NCBI GenBank assembly: GCA_021462845.1
Contig: JAJTXU010000009.1
Coordinates: 1 to 44,383 of the forward strand
Length of the DNA stretch: 44,383 nucleotides
Direction: 5' to 3'
Origin: Anaerolineales bacterium
GTDB taxonomy: Bacteria; Chloroflexota; Anaerolineae; Anaerolineales; Villigracilaceae
Shown here: in pieces, positions 7,857 through 15,688 of the stretch
How positions within the stretch are numbered: position 1 is the first letter of the stretch
How the letters are laid out: each line of letters begins with the position of its first letter
Translations under genes and position numbers: made by a program
The notes under the pieces: generated by a model
Seen by the model: only the letters and a program-made list of their open reading frames with translations
Database searches by the model: none
What the model was told of the DNA's origin: nothing

Positions 7857-8437
7857 AATTCAAGATAGGTTCGCTTTTATTGGCGGTTACTTTGCTTTCC
7901 GCCTGCCAGCCATCCGCGCAAGTGGAGGTAAATGAGCAGGGGTATTATCCGCTTACCACGCGCACTGGCGTAAACGATGTGGACGCGGTGTTGAGCGCGG
8001 TTGAAACCGGCATCGCTTCGAATGTGGCGGCATTGTTCAAGTATTCCACGATTCCGTGCGCGACAGTTGGCGCGCTGGGAGGCCCGCCGCAATGCCGCGC
8101 AGGCGAAGCGGAAAATACTCCCGTGGAAGTGTTGCCCGCCCTCTTTTCGGAGGGGAGTTATTTTCGAAAAGATGAAATTTCAACATGGCAGGGATTGGAT
8201 GCAAGAAGCCTGTACGCTGTCTTTGAAATTTCAGAGAGCGCGTACTCCGATGCCTATTATCCCGCCGGTGAGTATGGAATCGTGTTGATCCGCGCGGATG
8301 GCTCCAGCGTCATCTTGCGCGTGGCAGGCGGAGGAATTGTGCGGGTCGATTATCCCGCGGGACCATCCTTTGATATGCTTGAAGCGATCCTTGCGCGAGA
8401 TACATCGGAAATGATCCTGCCTCCTGTAACGCCTTGA
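7853..8437 (+). CDS. Small lipoprotein of unknown function
   Basis: This 194-residue protein starts with a hydrophobic signal and lipobox (LLAVTLLSAC), so it is probably lipid-anchored on the outer face of the membrane. The mature part contains two Cys residues (IPCATVGALGGPPQCRAG) that could form a disulfide. I recognise no domain. Its ATG overlaps the aminotransferase stop (ATGA), implying translational coupling. The start used here begins exactly at the signal peptide; the open frame extends further upstream without meaning. Confidence 0.8.
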   Translation: MKFKIGSLLLAVTLLSACQPSAQVEVNEQGYYPLTTRTGVNDVDAVLSAVETGIASNVAALFKYSTIPCATVGALGGPPQCRAGEAENTPVEVLPALFSEGSYFRKDEISTWQGLDARSLYAVFEISESAYSDAYYPAGEYGIVLIRADGSSVILRVAGGGIVRVDYPAGPSFDMLEAILARDTSEMILPPVTP

Positions 8438-8545
8438 ACGTATGGATATCGTAGGGGCATTGTGGGGTGCGGGCTGATCGGACGAAAACGAGACTGGTTA
8501 TAATCGAGGCATCCCGTGAAGAATATAAAATCAAAGAGAGGTTTC

Positions 8546-9382
8546 ATGGCTTCAGTACGAAGAAGGTTGTTTTACAGTATGGTAGTGTGCGGCATCTTGC
8601 TCGCATCCTGCGGCGGCGGAGTTGCAACAGAAGAGGGCGGAGAAGCGGATGTGAACGCCATTCTCACCGCCGGGGTGGGGACGCTCGCCGCGTCGATTTT
8701 TGAAACACAAACCGCGCTTGCTCCCATCGCGAGCGATACACCCCTGCCGTTAACATCCACATCGACGAATACCGCCCTGCCGTTACCTTCACCGGCTCCA
8801 TCCTCCACGCAGGGGCTTGTTTATGTGCCGGTTATTTCGACCGGCTCGCCCACGCCCACTGGCACGCTGTTCACTCCCACGCCCAACCCATCGTCTTTGG
8901 GATCGGGATGCAATAACTTGCTGTTGATCAGCGACGTGAGCATCCCGGCCGGCACGGTGATGAAGCCGAGCGAGCCCTTCACAAAAACATGGAAGGTGCA
9001 AAACAACGGAACGTGCGATTGGGCGCTTCAATTCAGGTTGGTGTTTGCCGGTGGAAATCAAATGGAAGGCAACCCCAGCGGGCTGGGAAAAGTGATTCCT
9101 CCGCAAAAATGGACTCAAATCTCCGTTGCACTGGTTGCCCCGAAAAAGCCCGGCACTTATACAGGATCATGGCAACTCTCGACGCAGACGGGAACGCAAT
9201 TTGGTTCGACGCTCACCGTCTCCATTGTGGTTGCCTCGCCGACGAATACGCCTCTCCCGCCGACGAATACATTGCCTCCCACTTCAACGTTTACAGTAGC
9301 GCCGCCGACTTCTACCTCAACGCCGACATCAACCTTCACGGAGACGCCGGTAACGCCAACGGAAACGATAACACCCCCGTAA
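8546..9382 (+). CDS. Lipoprotein with NBR1-type Ig-like domain
   Basis: This 278-residue protein has a signal peptide with lipobox (GILLASC) and a Pro/Ser/Thr-rich stalk. An Ig-like beta domain of the NBR1/FW type follows at about residues 120-228, with FTKTWKVQNNGTCDW, VIPPQKWTQISVALVAP and GTYTGSWQLST. The C-terminal tail is again rich in Thr and Pro. Such domains mediate extracellular protein contacts and are frequent in Anaerolineae surface proteins. The ATG at 8546 is preferred over GTG 8516 because AGAGAGG lies 6 bases before it and the signal then begins MASVRRRLF. A target is not evident. Confidence 0.88.
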   Translation: MASVRRRLFYSMVVCGILLASCGGGVATEEGGEADVNAILTAGVGTLAASIFETQTALAPIASDTPLPLTSTSTNTALPLPSPAPSSTQGLVYVPVISTGSPTPTGTLFTPTPNPSSLGSGCNNLLLISDVSIPAGTVMKPSEPFTKTWKVQNNGTCDWALQFRLVFAGGNQMEGNPSGLGKVIPPQKWTQISVALVAPKKPGTYTGSWQLSTQTGTQFGSTLTVSIVVASPTNTPLPPTNTLPPTSTFTVAPPTSTSTPTSTFTETPVTPTETITPP

Positions 9383-9392
9383 TTCAGACGCT

Positions 9393-9417
9393 GTGCCGCA
9401 AAGTTCACTTTGCGCTT
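9393..9417 (+). repeat. Partial copy of the CCGCAA/TTGCGG dispersed repeat
   Basis: GTGCCGCAAAGTTCACTTTG and following bases contain the hairpin CGCAAAG-ttca-CTTTGCG. It matches the left part of the element at 28139-28203, but the closing TTGCGGCAC is absent here. Confidence 0.6.
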
Positions 9418-9650
9418 GAAAAAAACAAAAACATCTTTCGCAGGCTCAAGGCAAGAATTCTGCCTTATGGATGGCTGGATTAATTGTGCAAGGCTGGATG
9501 TGTAAAAGACCCAACGTCAATACTTTTGTCGGTGTGCATGCAAAACACGTCAGGCAAACGTTAGAGAACGTCCGCTGTGCGCGAACGCGTGGAGCGTAAG
9601 AGACGCCCTCTGGCGTCGAATGAGCGACAACCTTTGCACGCCTTCTGTCA

Positions 9651-9679
9651 ACAGGGACGACCCGCCGGGTCGTCCCTGT
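9651..9679. repeat. Perfect 13-bp stem-loop upstream of patatin genes
   Basis: ACAGGGACGACCC pairs with GGGTCGTCCCTGT around loop GCC. It covers the place where a -35 element would be expected for the TATAAT at 9681-9686. Confidence 0.8.
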
Positions 9680-9680
9680 G

Positions 9681-9686
9681 TATAAT
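9681..9686 (+). promoter_or_regulatory. -10 element of the patatin operon
   Basis: A consensus TATAAT ends 15 bases before the ATG at 9702. The GTG at 9678 would lie upstream of the transcription start, which decides the start codon. No -35 match is seen because the spacer is occupied by a palindrome. Confidence 0.6.
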
Positions 9687-9701
9687 GAGGACGAGATCAT
9701 C

Positions 9702-10586
9702 ATGGAAATATCACTTGCGCTTGGCGGCGGCGGCTCGAAAGGGAACGCGCACATCGGAGTCCTGCGCCGGTTAGAACAACACGGATTCAAGGTCCGCGCC
9801 ATTGCGGGAACAAGTTTTGGCGCGCTGGTGACCGCATTTTATGCTTTGGGCTATACGCCGGATGAGATCGAAGCGACCTTTTCCTCGTTCGATCAAAATA
9901 AGATCTATGGTCACGCGCCGGAAGATGAGCCGTCGTTCATGGGCATTGCGGGCGGCGCGGAATGGCTTGAAACCCGGCTGGGAGGCAAAACCTTTGCCGA
10001 CTTGAAAATCCCCTGCGTTCTCACCGCGGTAGACTTGAATTCTGCGAAAGAAGTTTTGCTCTCTGAAGGGAGTTTGTTGGATGCCGTGCTTGCCTCCGCG
10101 GCAATCCCCGGTATTTTCCCGGCGCGCCGCATCAACAACATGGAATTGGTGGATGGGGGAACTCTCGATCCCGTCCCTGTTGCGCCGGCGCGGGCGCTCG
10201 CGCCGAATTTGCCGGTGGTGGCGGTGGCGTTGAATGCCCCCATGGGCGAGCCAGCCCAATCGTGGAGTCTGCCGCGTCCGAAATATGTCCCGCAATCCAT
10301 CACGGATCGCTTGAGCAAAATGCGATATGCGCAAGCCATCGATGTTGTCCTCCGCTCGGTGGACATCATGAACCGCGCGGTCAGCGAATATCGCCTTGAA
10401 GTGGATAAACCGGAGATTCTGATTCGCCCCGCCGTGTCGGATGTGGAAACGCTGGAGCAGGTGAGCATCGGCGAAATCGCCAAGCGCGGCGAAGATGCGT
10501 TCGATTCAGTGTTACCGGAGTTAATGAATTTATTCTCCTGGCAAAACCGGCTGGCGCGAGCGGTGAAATCCTGGAGCCAGTCGTGA
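9702..10586 (+). CDS. Patatin-like phospholipase, first of a tandem pair
   Basis: This 294-residue predicted serine acyl hydrolase uses a Ser-Asp dyad. The glycine-rich oxyanion loop LGGGGSKG is at residues 7-14, nucleophile Ser38 is in GTSFG, and catalytic Asp151 is in VDGGTLDP. It is the short bacterial type with only the patatin domain and no signal peptide, so it probably acts in the cytoplasm or at the inner membrane face on lipid esters. The stop overlaps the next ATG by one base (TGATG). The downstream gene is a clear paralogue. The real substrate is unknown. Confidence 0.92.
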   Translation: MEISLALGGGGSKGNAHIGVLRRLEQHGFKVRAIAGTSFGALVTAFYALGYTPDEIEATFSSFDQNKIYGHAPEDEPSFMGIAGGAEWLETRLGGKTFADLKIPCVLTAVDLNSAKEVLLSEGSLLDAVLASAAIPGIFPARRINNMELVDGGTLDPVPVAPARALAPNLPVVAVALNAPMGEPAQSWSLPRPKYVPQSITDRLSKMRYAQAIDVVLRSVDIMNRAVSEYRLEVDKPEILIRPAVSDVETLEQVSIGEIAKRGEDAFDSVLPELMNLFSWQNRLARAVKSWSQS

Positions 10587-11476
10587 TGGATAAGCGCATC
10601 GCAGTGGCGTTGGGAGGCGGAGGCGTCAAGGGTGTTTCGCACATTGGCGTTTTGCGCGCGTTGGTGCGAAACGGATTCGAAATCGAAGGCATTGGCGCGA
10701 CGAGCATGGGCGCATTGATAGGCGTGTTGTTTGGGCTGGGATATTCGCCCGATGAAATGGAACAGGTCTTCCACCACCTCAAGCGGACGGGATATTCGGG
10801 GCGGGATAAAAACAGCGAACCGGCGTTTCTTGGGTTGCGCAGGTTTGAAAAATTCGTTCGCGAGTTTTTTGGCCGAAAAACCTTTCATGATTTGAAAACC
10901 CCGCTGATTATCACCGCCGCCGAAATCGAACATGGGCGCGAGGTCTACATCCGCGAAGGTTTGCTGGTGGAAGCCTTGCTTGCCTCCGTTGCTTTGCCCG
11001 GTATCTTCCCTGCCCGGCGTATGATGGATATGGATCTTGTAGACGGCGGCGTGTTAAACCCGGTGCCGGTCGATGCGGCGCGTTCCCTAGTCGATGCGAA
11101 GACCCCGGTTGCCGCGGTGGTGTTAACCGCACCGTTGGGCGTCCCCGCCACCATGGAGCGGATCGTCCTGCCGCGCTTTATCCCGCGCTGGCTGGCTCGG
11201 CGGATCAAACGATTGCGCGTCGTCCAAGCCATCGATATCTTTCTGCTTTCGCAAGATATGCTCAACCGTGCCATCACAAAACATAACCTGGATCGTTCAA
11301 AACCCGACCTCATCATTCGACCGGACGTGGCGCATTTGTACACGCTCGATACCGGCTATGTGACTGAAATTGCCCTCGAGGGCGACTCGGCAGTGCGCCG
11401 CGCCCTGCCCGACCTGCTAAAACTATTTCCCAACTCGGCAACGGAGGAACTGCGCCATGAGCCGCGACCTGCGTAA
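10586..11476 (+). CDS. Patatin-like phospholipase, second of a tandem pair
   Basis: This 296-residue protein is paralogous to the preceding gene, with LGGGGVKG at residues 9-16, nucleophile Ser40 in GATSMG, and Asp153 in VDGGVLNP. The N-terminal halves align well, while the C-termini differ more. It overlaps the small membrane-protein gene downstream by 20 bases. The pair probably arose by tandem duplication and may form a heteromer or have split substrates; both ideas are inference. Confidence 0.92.
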   Translation: MDKRIAVALGGGGVKGVSHIGVLRALVRNGFEIEGIGATSMGALIGVLFGLGYSPDEMEQVFHHLKRTGYSGRDKNSEPAFLGLRRFEKFVREFFGRKTFHDLKTPLIITAAEIEHGREVYIREGLLVEALLASVALPGIFPARRMMDMDLVDGGVLNPVPVDAARSLVDAKTPVAAVVLTAPLGVPATMERIVLPRFIPRWLARRIKRLRVVQAIDIFLLSQDMLNRAITKHNLDRSKPDLIIRPDVAHLYTLDTGYVTEIALEGDSAVRRALPDLLKLFPNSATEELRHEPRPA

Positions 11477-11684
11477 GTACGCAAAGCAAACCAACGTCCG
11501 TTTAGGCATCGGCGCGTTCCTCCTGCTGGTGATCGTAGGCGTTGGCTTGATCTATCTCATCTATGGCGTGGGCGCGGCGCTCATGGCGCTCACCTGTCTG
11601 TTCGGCGCGCTCGTTCCCATCGCGCTCATCTTTTTATCTCTTTGGATTTTGGAGTGGATTCAAAAACGTGCAAACTCTGATTGA
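11457..11684 (+). CDS. Small membrane protein (75 aa)
   Basis: After a basic N-terminus (SRDLRKYAKQTNVR) come two hydrophobic segments, about residues 17-37 and 40-64, and a charged tail. No family is recognised. It overlaps the patatin gene upstream by 20 bases and the hydrolase gene downstream by 17, so it is part of the same operon. A membrane anchor or partner for the neighbouring lipases is plausible but not shown. Confidence 0.7.
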   Translation: MSRDLRKYAKQTNVRLGIGAFLLLVIVGVGLIYLIYGVGAALMALTCLFGALVPIALIFLSLWILEWIQKRANSD

Positions 11685-12363
11685 TACCGAACTGATCAAA
11701 TTTCAAGGCTGGATGATGCGCGTCCGCCAAACGAAAAAACCGAAGCGCTTACTGCTGTTGATCCACGGATTCACCGGCGACGAAAACTCGATGTGGGTCT
11801 TCGCGCGCAGTCTTTCCTTCGATTACTGGATGATCGCCCCGCGCGCGCCTCTCTCCGCCGGGACATCTGGGTACACGTGGCGACCCCTCCACAGTTCCGA
11901 CTCCTCGCTCGACTCGGGACAGGATTTCGGCAAGCCCAGCCTCGAACAACTTCGCCCGTCTGCCGAGGCGTTGATGCGGCTCGTGGACGAGTATCAAGCC
12001 TCCACGTGGATCGACGCGAATTCCGATCACCGGCAGCCCATCGACGTGATGGGGTTCAGTCAAGGCGCGGTGATGTGTAACATCCTGTCGTTTTTATATC
12101 CGCAGAGGATTCGCAAAGCGGGCATCCTTGCCGGCTTCATCCCCAGCGGGTTGGAAGAGTTGGTCGCGAAACGCCCATTGGAAGGAAAAGAATTTTTTGT
12201 GGCGCACGGCGCCAAAGACGAAACTGTGACCGTCGACCGCGCCCGCCATTCGGTGGCGTTGCTCGAACAAGCGGGCGCGCGCGTAACCTATTGCGAAGAC
12301 GAGGTTGGGCATAAGGTCAGTTCGCATTGCGTGGTGGCGCTTAAGAATTTCTTCAGAGATTGA
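11668..12363 (+). CDS. Carboxylesterase/phospholipase-type alpha/beta hydrolase
   Basis: This 231-residue serine hydrolase belongs to the carboxylesterase/phospholipase-B-like family. LLLIHGFTGDEN supplies the oxyanion hole, Ser131 in GFSQG is the nucleophile, Asp184 in HGAKDETV and His215 in VGHKVS complete the triad. No signal peptide is seen. GTG at 11668 is the likely start, overlapping the upstream gene; ATG 11713 would give a shorter protein but still precedes the fold. It is the last gene of the lipase run, so a joint role in lipid or ester turnover is reasonable. Confidence 0.85.
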   Translation: MQTLIDTELIKFQGWMMRVRQTKKPKRLLLLIHGFTGDENSMWVFARSLSFDYWMIAPRAPLSAGTSGYTWRPLHSSDSSLDSGQDFGKPSLEQLRPSAEALMRLVDEYQASTWIDANSDHRQPIDVMGFSQGAVMCNILSFLYPQRIRKAGILAGFIPSGLEELVAKRPLEGKEFFVAHGAKDETVTVDRARHSVALLEQAGARVTYCEDEVGHKVSSHCVVALKNFFRD

Positions 12364-12465
12364 ACGGTAAGGGGATGCCCGACGCAATCATCTCTCATTT
12401 GGAAGTTGCCGTACTTGTTCTTGAAGTATTTGTTTTTGCTGTACTTGGTCTTGCCCGGTTGAACT

Positions 12466-12498
12466 TATTCTTGACGCAGTTCAACTGCGCCAAGAATA
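12466..12498. repeat. 33-bp palindrome
   Basis: TATTCTTG-a-CGCAGTT pairs with AACTGCG-c-CAAGAATA around one central base, with a single A:C mismatch. Confidence 0.8.
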
Positions 12499-12626
12499 GA
12501 CTCTATCGGAAATAAAAATGGGGACGCAGAAAAACGCTGATCAACGCTGATTTAAAGAAAAAATCTGCGTTTTCAGCGTGAATCAGCGTCCAAAATGGTT
12601 TGTTCTGCTTATTACCGATAAAGTCT
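12498..12626. repeat. MITE-like element with 18-bp terminal inverted repeats
   Basis: The left end AGACTCTATCGGAAATAA (12498-12515) and the right end TTATTACCGATAAAGTCT (12609-12626) match inverted at 16 of 18 positions. The interior has a second imperfect inverted repeat (GGACGCAGAAAAACGCTGAT against ATCAGCGTCC). It encodes nothing. Confidence 0.7.
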
Positions 12627-12718
12627 AATAAGAACGATGTTGCTCTGGCATTAATCATCTCTCATCTGTCAGTTGACGTTGTTTTCCTTTGTGAGTATCC
12701 TTGCTGAATTGGTACATC

Positions 12719-13885
12719 ATGACTCAAAAAATTTCACGACGCGATTTTCTAAAATTATCCGGCGCGGGCTTGGGCGCTTTGGCGTTCATGCCGCGCATGG
12801 GCATCAATCTGGACAAACTTTTTGACGAACTTTCCCGACCCAAACGTTTGCCGCAATTTCCCGCCAGCGAGATCATCGGCAGGGTGGTTGACCCAGACAT
12901 CGATTTGCGAAGCCGGCCAACGAATGACCCCAACCTGAACTCGTCCATCGCCAAACTCGGAGCCGATACGCTCGTGGAGTGGAATCGCGAGGTGATCGGG
13001 AGCGTGATCGGCGGACTGAACAACCAACGATACGTTGAAACGCCGAACGGATTTATTTACGCCTCTGTGCTTCAGCCGACTCGCAATTTTCCCAACACGC
13101 CCATTACTCAAATGCCCGCCGGGCAAAACGGATTTTGGGCGGAAGTGACCGTGCCGTTTGTAGACCTTGCCCATGAAGGCGCCGTCGCTTCCCCGTGGTT
13201 GACCGATCATATCGCTTACAACTTCCCGCCGCGCTTGTATTATGGGCAAGTAGTGTGGATCGACCAGGTGCGCGCGAACAACGGGTTTGCCGAATATCGC
13301 TGGAACGAAGACGCGAACGGTCACGGATATGGTTACGGCGCCTATGGCGAGTTTTTCTGGGGAGACGGCGCGGCATTCAAAATTCTCACAGACGAAGATA
13401 TCGCTCCCATCAGCCCGGAGGTTGCGCCGGATCAGAAGCGCATCGACGTGGATTTAGACCGGCAAACATTATCCTGCTTCGAAGGCGCGACGGAAGTTTT
13501 CTACTGCCGAGTTTCCAGCGGAATCGCCTACGACCCGGAGACCGGGCAGATCAGCGATAAATTAGCCACGCCGGTGGGCAACCTGCTCACGCATTGGAAG
13601 ATCATTTCGCTGAACATGACCGCGGGCAGTTTTCAATCAGGCTATTCTACGCCGGCGGTTCCGTGGTCGACCATGATTAGCGGCGACGGTATTGCCATCC
13701 ACGGCGCGTTCTGGCATAACTCGTTCGGCGAGAAACGCTCGCATGGTTGCATCAACGTTTCGCCGGAAGACGCAAAATGGATTTTCCGCTGGACGACGCC
13801 TTACGTTTCGCTTGCGCAAAGCGAAATCCGCGTTTCGCTTCCCGATCACGGGACGATCGTTGTCACTACAAAACTGACGTTCTGA
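12719..13885 (+). CDS. L,D-transpeptidase (YkuD domain) with Tat-like leader, second copy
   Basis: This 388-residue paralogue of the 540-1580 gene shares a nearly identical leader, with SRRDFLK at residues 6-12. An SH3-like N-terminal region is followed by the YkuD domain with IHGAFWH and the canonical SHGCIN motif, catalytic Cys344. A loop rich in Gly and Tyr (about residues 200-213) is absent from the first copy. Its role should be peptidoglycan cross-linking or tethering outside the cell membrane. ATG 12719 places the twin arginines at residues 7-8. No Shine-Dalgarno sequence is seen. The next gene, ccdA, begins 17 bases later. Confidence 0.92.
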   Translation: MTQKISRRDFLKLSGAGLGALAFMPRMGINLDKLFDELSRPKRLPQFPASEIIGRVVDPDIDLRSRPTNDPNLNSSIAKLGADTLVEWNREVIGSVIGGLNNQRYVETPNGFIYASVLQPTRNFPNTPITQMPAGQNGFWAEVTVPFVDLAHEGAVASPWLTDHIAYNFPPRLYYGQVVWIDQVRANNGFAEYRWNEDANGHGYGYGAYGEFFWGDGAAFKILTDEDIAPISPEVAPDQKRIDVDLDRQTLSCFEGATEVFYCRVSSGIAYDPETGQISDKLATPVGNLLTHWKIISLNMTAGSFQSGYSTPAVPWSTMISGDGIAIHGAFWHNSFGEKRSHGCINVSPEDAKWIFRWTTPYVSLAQSEIRVSLPDHGTIVVTTKLTF

Positions 13886-13902
13886 ATCACTCAAGGAACT
13901 AC

Positions 13903-14628
13903 ATGGAATTCACACAAATCTCAATGGGGCTGGCATTTCTTGCCGGGCTGGCGTCTTTTCTTTCGCCGTGCGTATTTTCGCTGGTGCCAGCCTATGTCGG
14001 CTATCTAGGCGGACGCGCGGCTGGCGGCGAAACGACAGAAAATAACCGCTTTATCACCTTCACGCACGGCTTGGCGTTCGTGCTTGGTTTCAGCCTCGTC
14101 TTCATCACCCTCGGCGTTGCCACCTCCGCCGCCGGGCGGTTGTTATACGACTTGCGGTTCATCCTTTCCAAAGTTGGCGGCGCCATCGTCATCATCTTCG
14201 GCTTGCACATGATCGGCGTCTTTCGTATCCCGTTTTTAGAATACGACACGCGTGTACAGCAATTGCCCGATCGAAAATTAGGCTATCTATCCTCCGCATT
14301 GATGGGCGTATTCTTTTCAGCGGGCTGGTCGCCGTGCGTTGGTCCCGTGCTCGGCTCGATCCTCACGCTCGTGCTGAACGGCGGTTCCATTTCACAAGGC
14401 GTTTCCCTGTTGAGCGCGTACTCCGCCGGGTTGGGCATTCCCTTTTTACTCGCCGCGTTGGGCGTCGGCTGGGTTTCGCTCACACTGCGAAAATACGGCA
14501 AAGTGATGCGATATGTAGAAATTGTCATGGGCGTCGTGCTGATCATCGTCGGCGCCATGTTGATCAGCGGTATCTTTGAACGCATTGCCGCCTCCAGCCA
14601 GTTCTTCTGGATCGATTTCGGTTTATAG
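13903..14628 (+). CDS. ccdA: Cytochrome c biogenesis protein CcdA
   Basis: This 241-residue protein has six hydrophobic segments and carries reducing equivalents from cytoplasmic thioredoxin across the membrane. The two redox cysteines lie in SFLSPCVFSLVPAYVGYL near the N-terminus and in GWSPCVGPVLGSI in the fourth segment, as expected for the short CcdA type. The ATG at 13903 follows AAGGAA. No cytochrome c synthesis gene is adjacent. The following gene carries a thioredoxin-fold domain that has lost its cysteines, which is odd in this setting. Confidence 0.93.
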   Translation: MEFTQISMGLAFLAGLASFLSPCVFSLVPAYVGYLGGRAAGGETTENNRFITFTHGLAFVLGFSLVFITLGVATSAAGRLLYDLRFILSKVGGAIVIIFGLHMIGVFRIPFLEYDTRVQQLPDRKLGYLSSALMGVFFSAGWSPCVGPVLGSILTLVLNGGSISQGVSLLSAYSAGLGIPFLLAALGVGWVSLTLRKYGKVMRYVEIVMGVVLIIVGAMLISGIFERIAASSQFFWIDFGL

Positions 14629-14639
14629 AGATTCCATTC

Positions 14640-15653
14640 ATGCTCACGGTCACCCTGTACTTTCGCAAAGACGACGAACACAGCAACACGGCAAAAGCCG
14701 ACCTGCTTTCTCTGCAGGGAAAATACCCCCACCGGCTTGTGGAAGTGGATGTGGATTCAGATCCCGCGCTCCAAAAGAATTTCGGAGAGAACGCGCCGGT
14801 CGTTGAAGCGGGTCCATACAGTTTGAAATCTCCCTTCGACAAGCAAAAACTCAGCATGACGCTCGGCGCCGCCTCAGACCGACGGGGACAACTGGACCGG
14901 CTTGGACGCGAAGACCACCACGACCGCCTCCGCCGCGGACAATCCATCAGCGGCGCCGACCGGGTGATGGCTTGGATCTCGCGGCATTATCTGGCGATGT
15001 TGAACGTCCTTGTCCTGTTGTATGTGGGCTTGCCCTTCCTTGCACCAACATTCATGAAAATAGGCGCGTCCGTTCCGGCGCAGGTGATTTACACCATGTA
15101 CAAACCGCTGTGCCACCAGTTCGGGTTTCGATCCTTCTTCCTATTTGGCGAACAGCCGTACTATCCGCTGGCAGAGGCGGGGATGTCCGGCGTCAAAACC
15201 TTCGAGGATGTCACCGGCATCGTCGGCTTGCGCGACGCGACAAGTTTTGCCCGCTACGACGCGCGCGCCTACATCGGGAACGAGACCGTCGGCTATAAAG
15301 TCGCTTTATGCGAACGCGACGTGGCGATCTATGGCGCGATTTTGTTATTTGGCGTTGCCTACGCCGCCACAGGACGCCGCATCAAACCCATTCACTGGAT
15401 CGTGTGGATCCTCGTGGGCATGGGACCCATCGGGTTGGACGGATTCTCGCAACTCTTCAGCCAGGTGGAGTGGACATGGCTTGCAAACCTCTTGCCCTAC
15501 CGCGAAAGCACGCCTTTGCTTCGCATCCTCACCGGCGCGTTGTTTGGTTTGATGACCGCCTGGTTCGCCTACCCCTACATGGAAGAGTCGATGGCTGAAA
15601 CGCGCCAATTCTTCATCAAAAAATTCAACTCGATCGAACAGTCGCAAAAATGA
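14640..15653 (+). CDS. Glutaredoxin-like domain without cysteines fused to a DUF2085 membrane domain
   Basis: This 337-residue protein has two parts. Residues 1-80 look like a small glutaredoxin-like (DUF836-type) fold, with LTVTLYF, EVDVDSDPALQKNFGENAPVVE. The segment where CxxC normally sits reads FRKDDEHS, so no redox cysteines remain. After a charged linker (85-115) comes a membrane region with about five hydrophobic segments carrying the DUF2085 signatures PLCHQFGFRSFF and ALCERDVAIY. DUF2085 has no established function. The gene lies 11 bases after ccdA and is probably cotranscribed. The fusion looks real because there is one uninterrupted frame and no internal start is needed. Confidence 0.85.
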   Translation: MLTVTLYFRKDDEHSNTAKADLLSLQGKYPHRLVEVDVDSDPALQKNFGENAPVVEAGPYSLKSPFDKQKLSMTLGAASDRRGQLDRLGREDHHDRLRRGQSISGADRVMAWISRHYLAMLNVLVLLYVGLPFLAPTFMKIGASVPAQVIYTMYKPLCHQFGFRSFFLFGEQPYYPLAEAGMSGVKTFEDVTGIVGLRDATSFARYDARAYIGNETVGYKVALCERDVAIYGAILLFGVAYAATGRRIKPIHWIVWILVGMGPIGLDGFSQLFSQVEWTWLANLLPYRESTPLLRILTGALFGLMTAWFAYPYMEESMAETRQFFIKKFNSIEQSQK

Positions 15654-15688
15654 TCGATCATGCAAGAAATGGAGGGAAGTGATTTATC

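Larger units (their letters stand above)
9383..9701. other. Gene-free spacer rich in hairpins
   Basis: No credible gene is seen. It holds one arm of a dispersed repeat (9393-9417), a small hairpin GACGCC-ctct-GGCGTC (9602-9617), a strong 13-bp palindrome (9651-9679) and the -10 element of the patatin gene. Confidence 0.6.
12364..12718. other. Gene-free spacer built of palindromes
   Basis: No gene is visible in these 355 bases. They contain a near-perfect palindrome (12466-12498), an inverted-repeat-bounded element (12498-12626) and a 13-bp direct repeat AATCATCTCTCAT at 12386-12398 and 12653-12665 that brackets both. Confidence 0.7.

Noticed and set aside
9911-10933. Minus-strand open frame of 340 codons across both patatin genes
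   Set aside because: It is antisense to two genes with complete catalytic motifs and has no recognisable domain.
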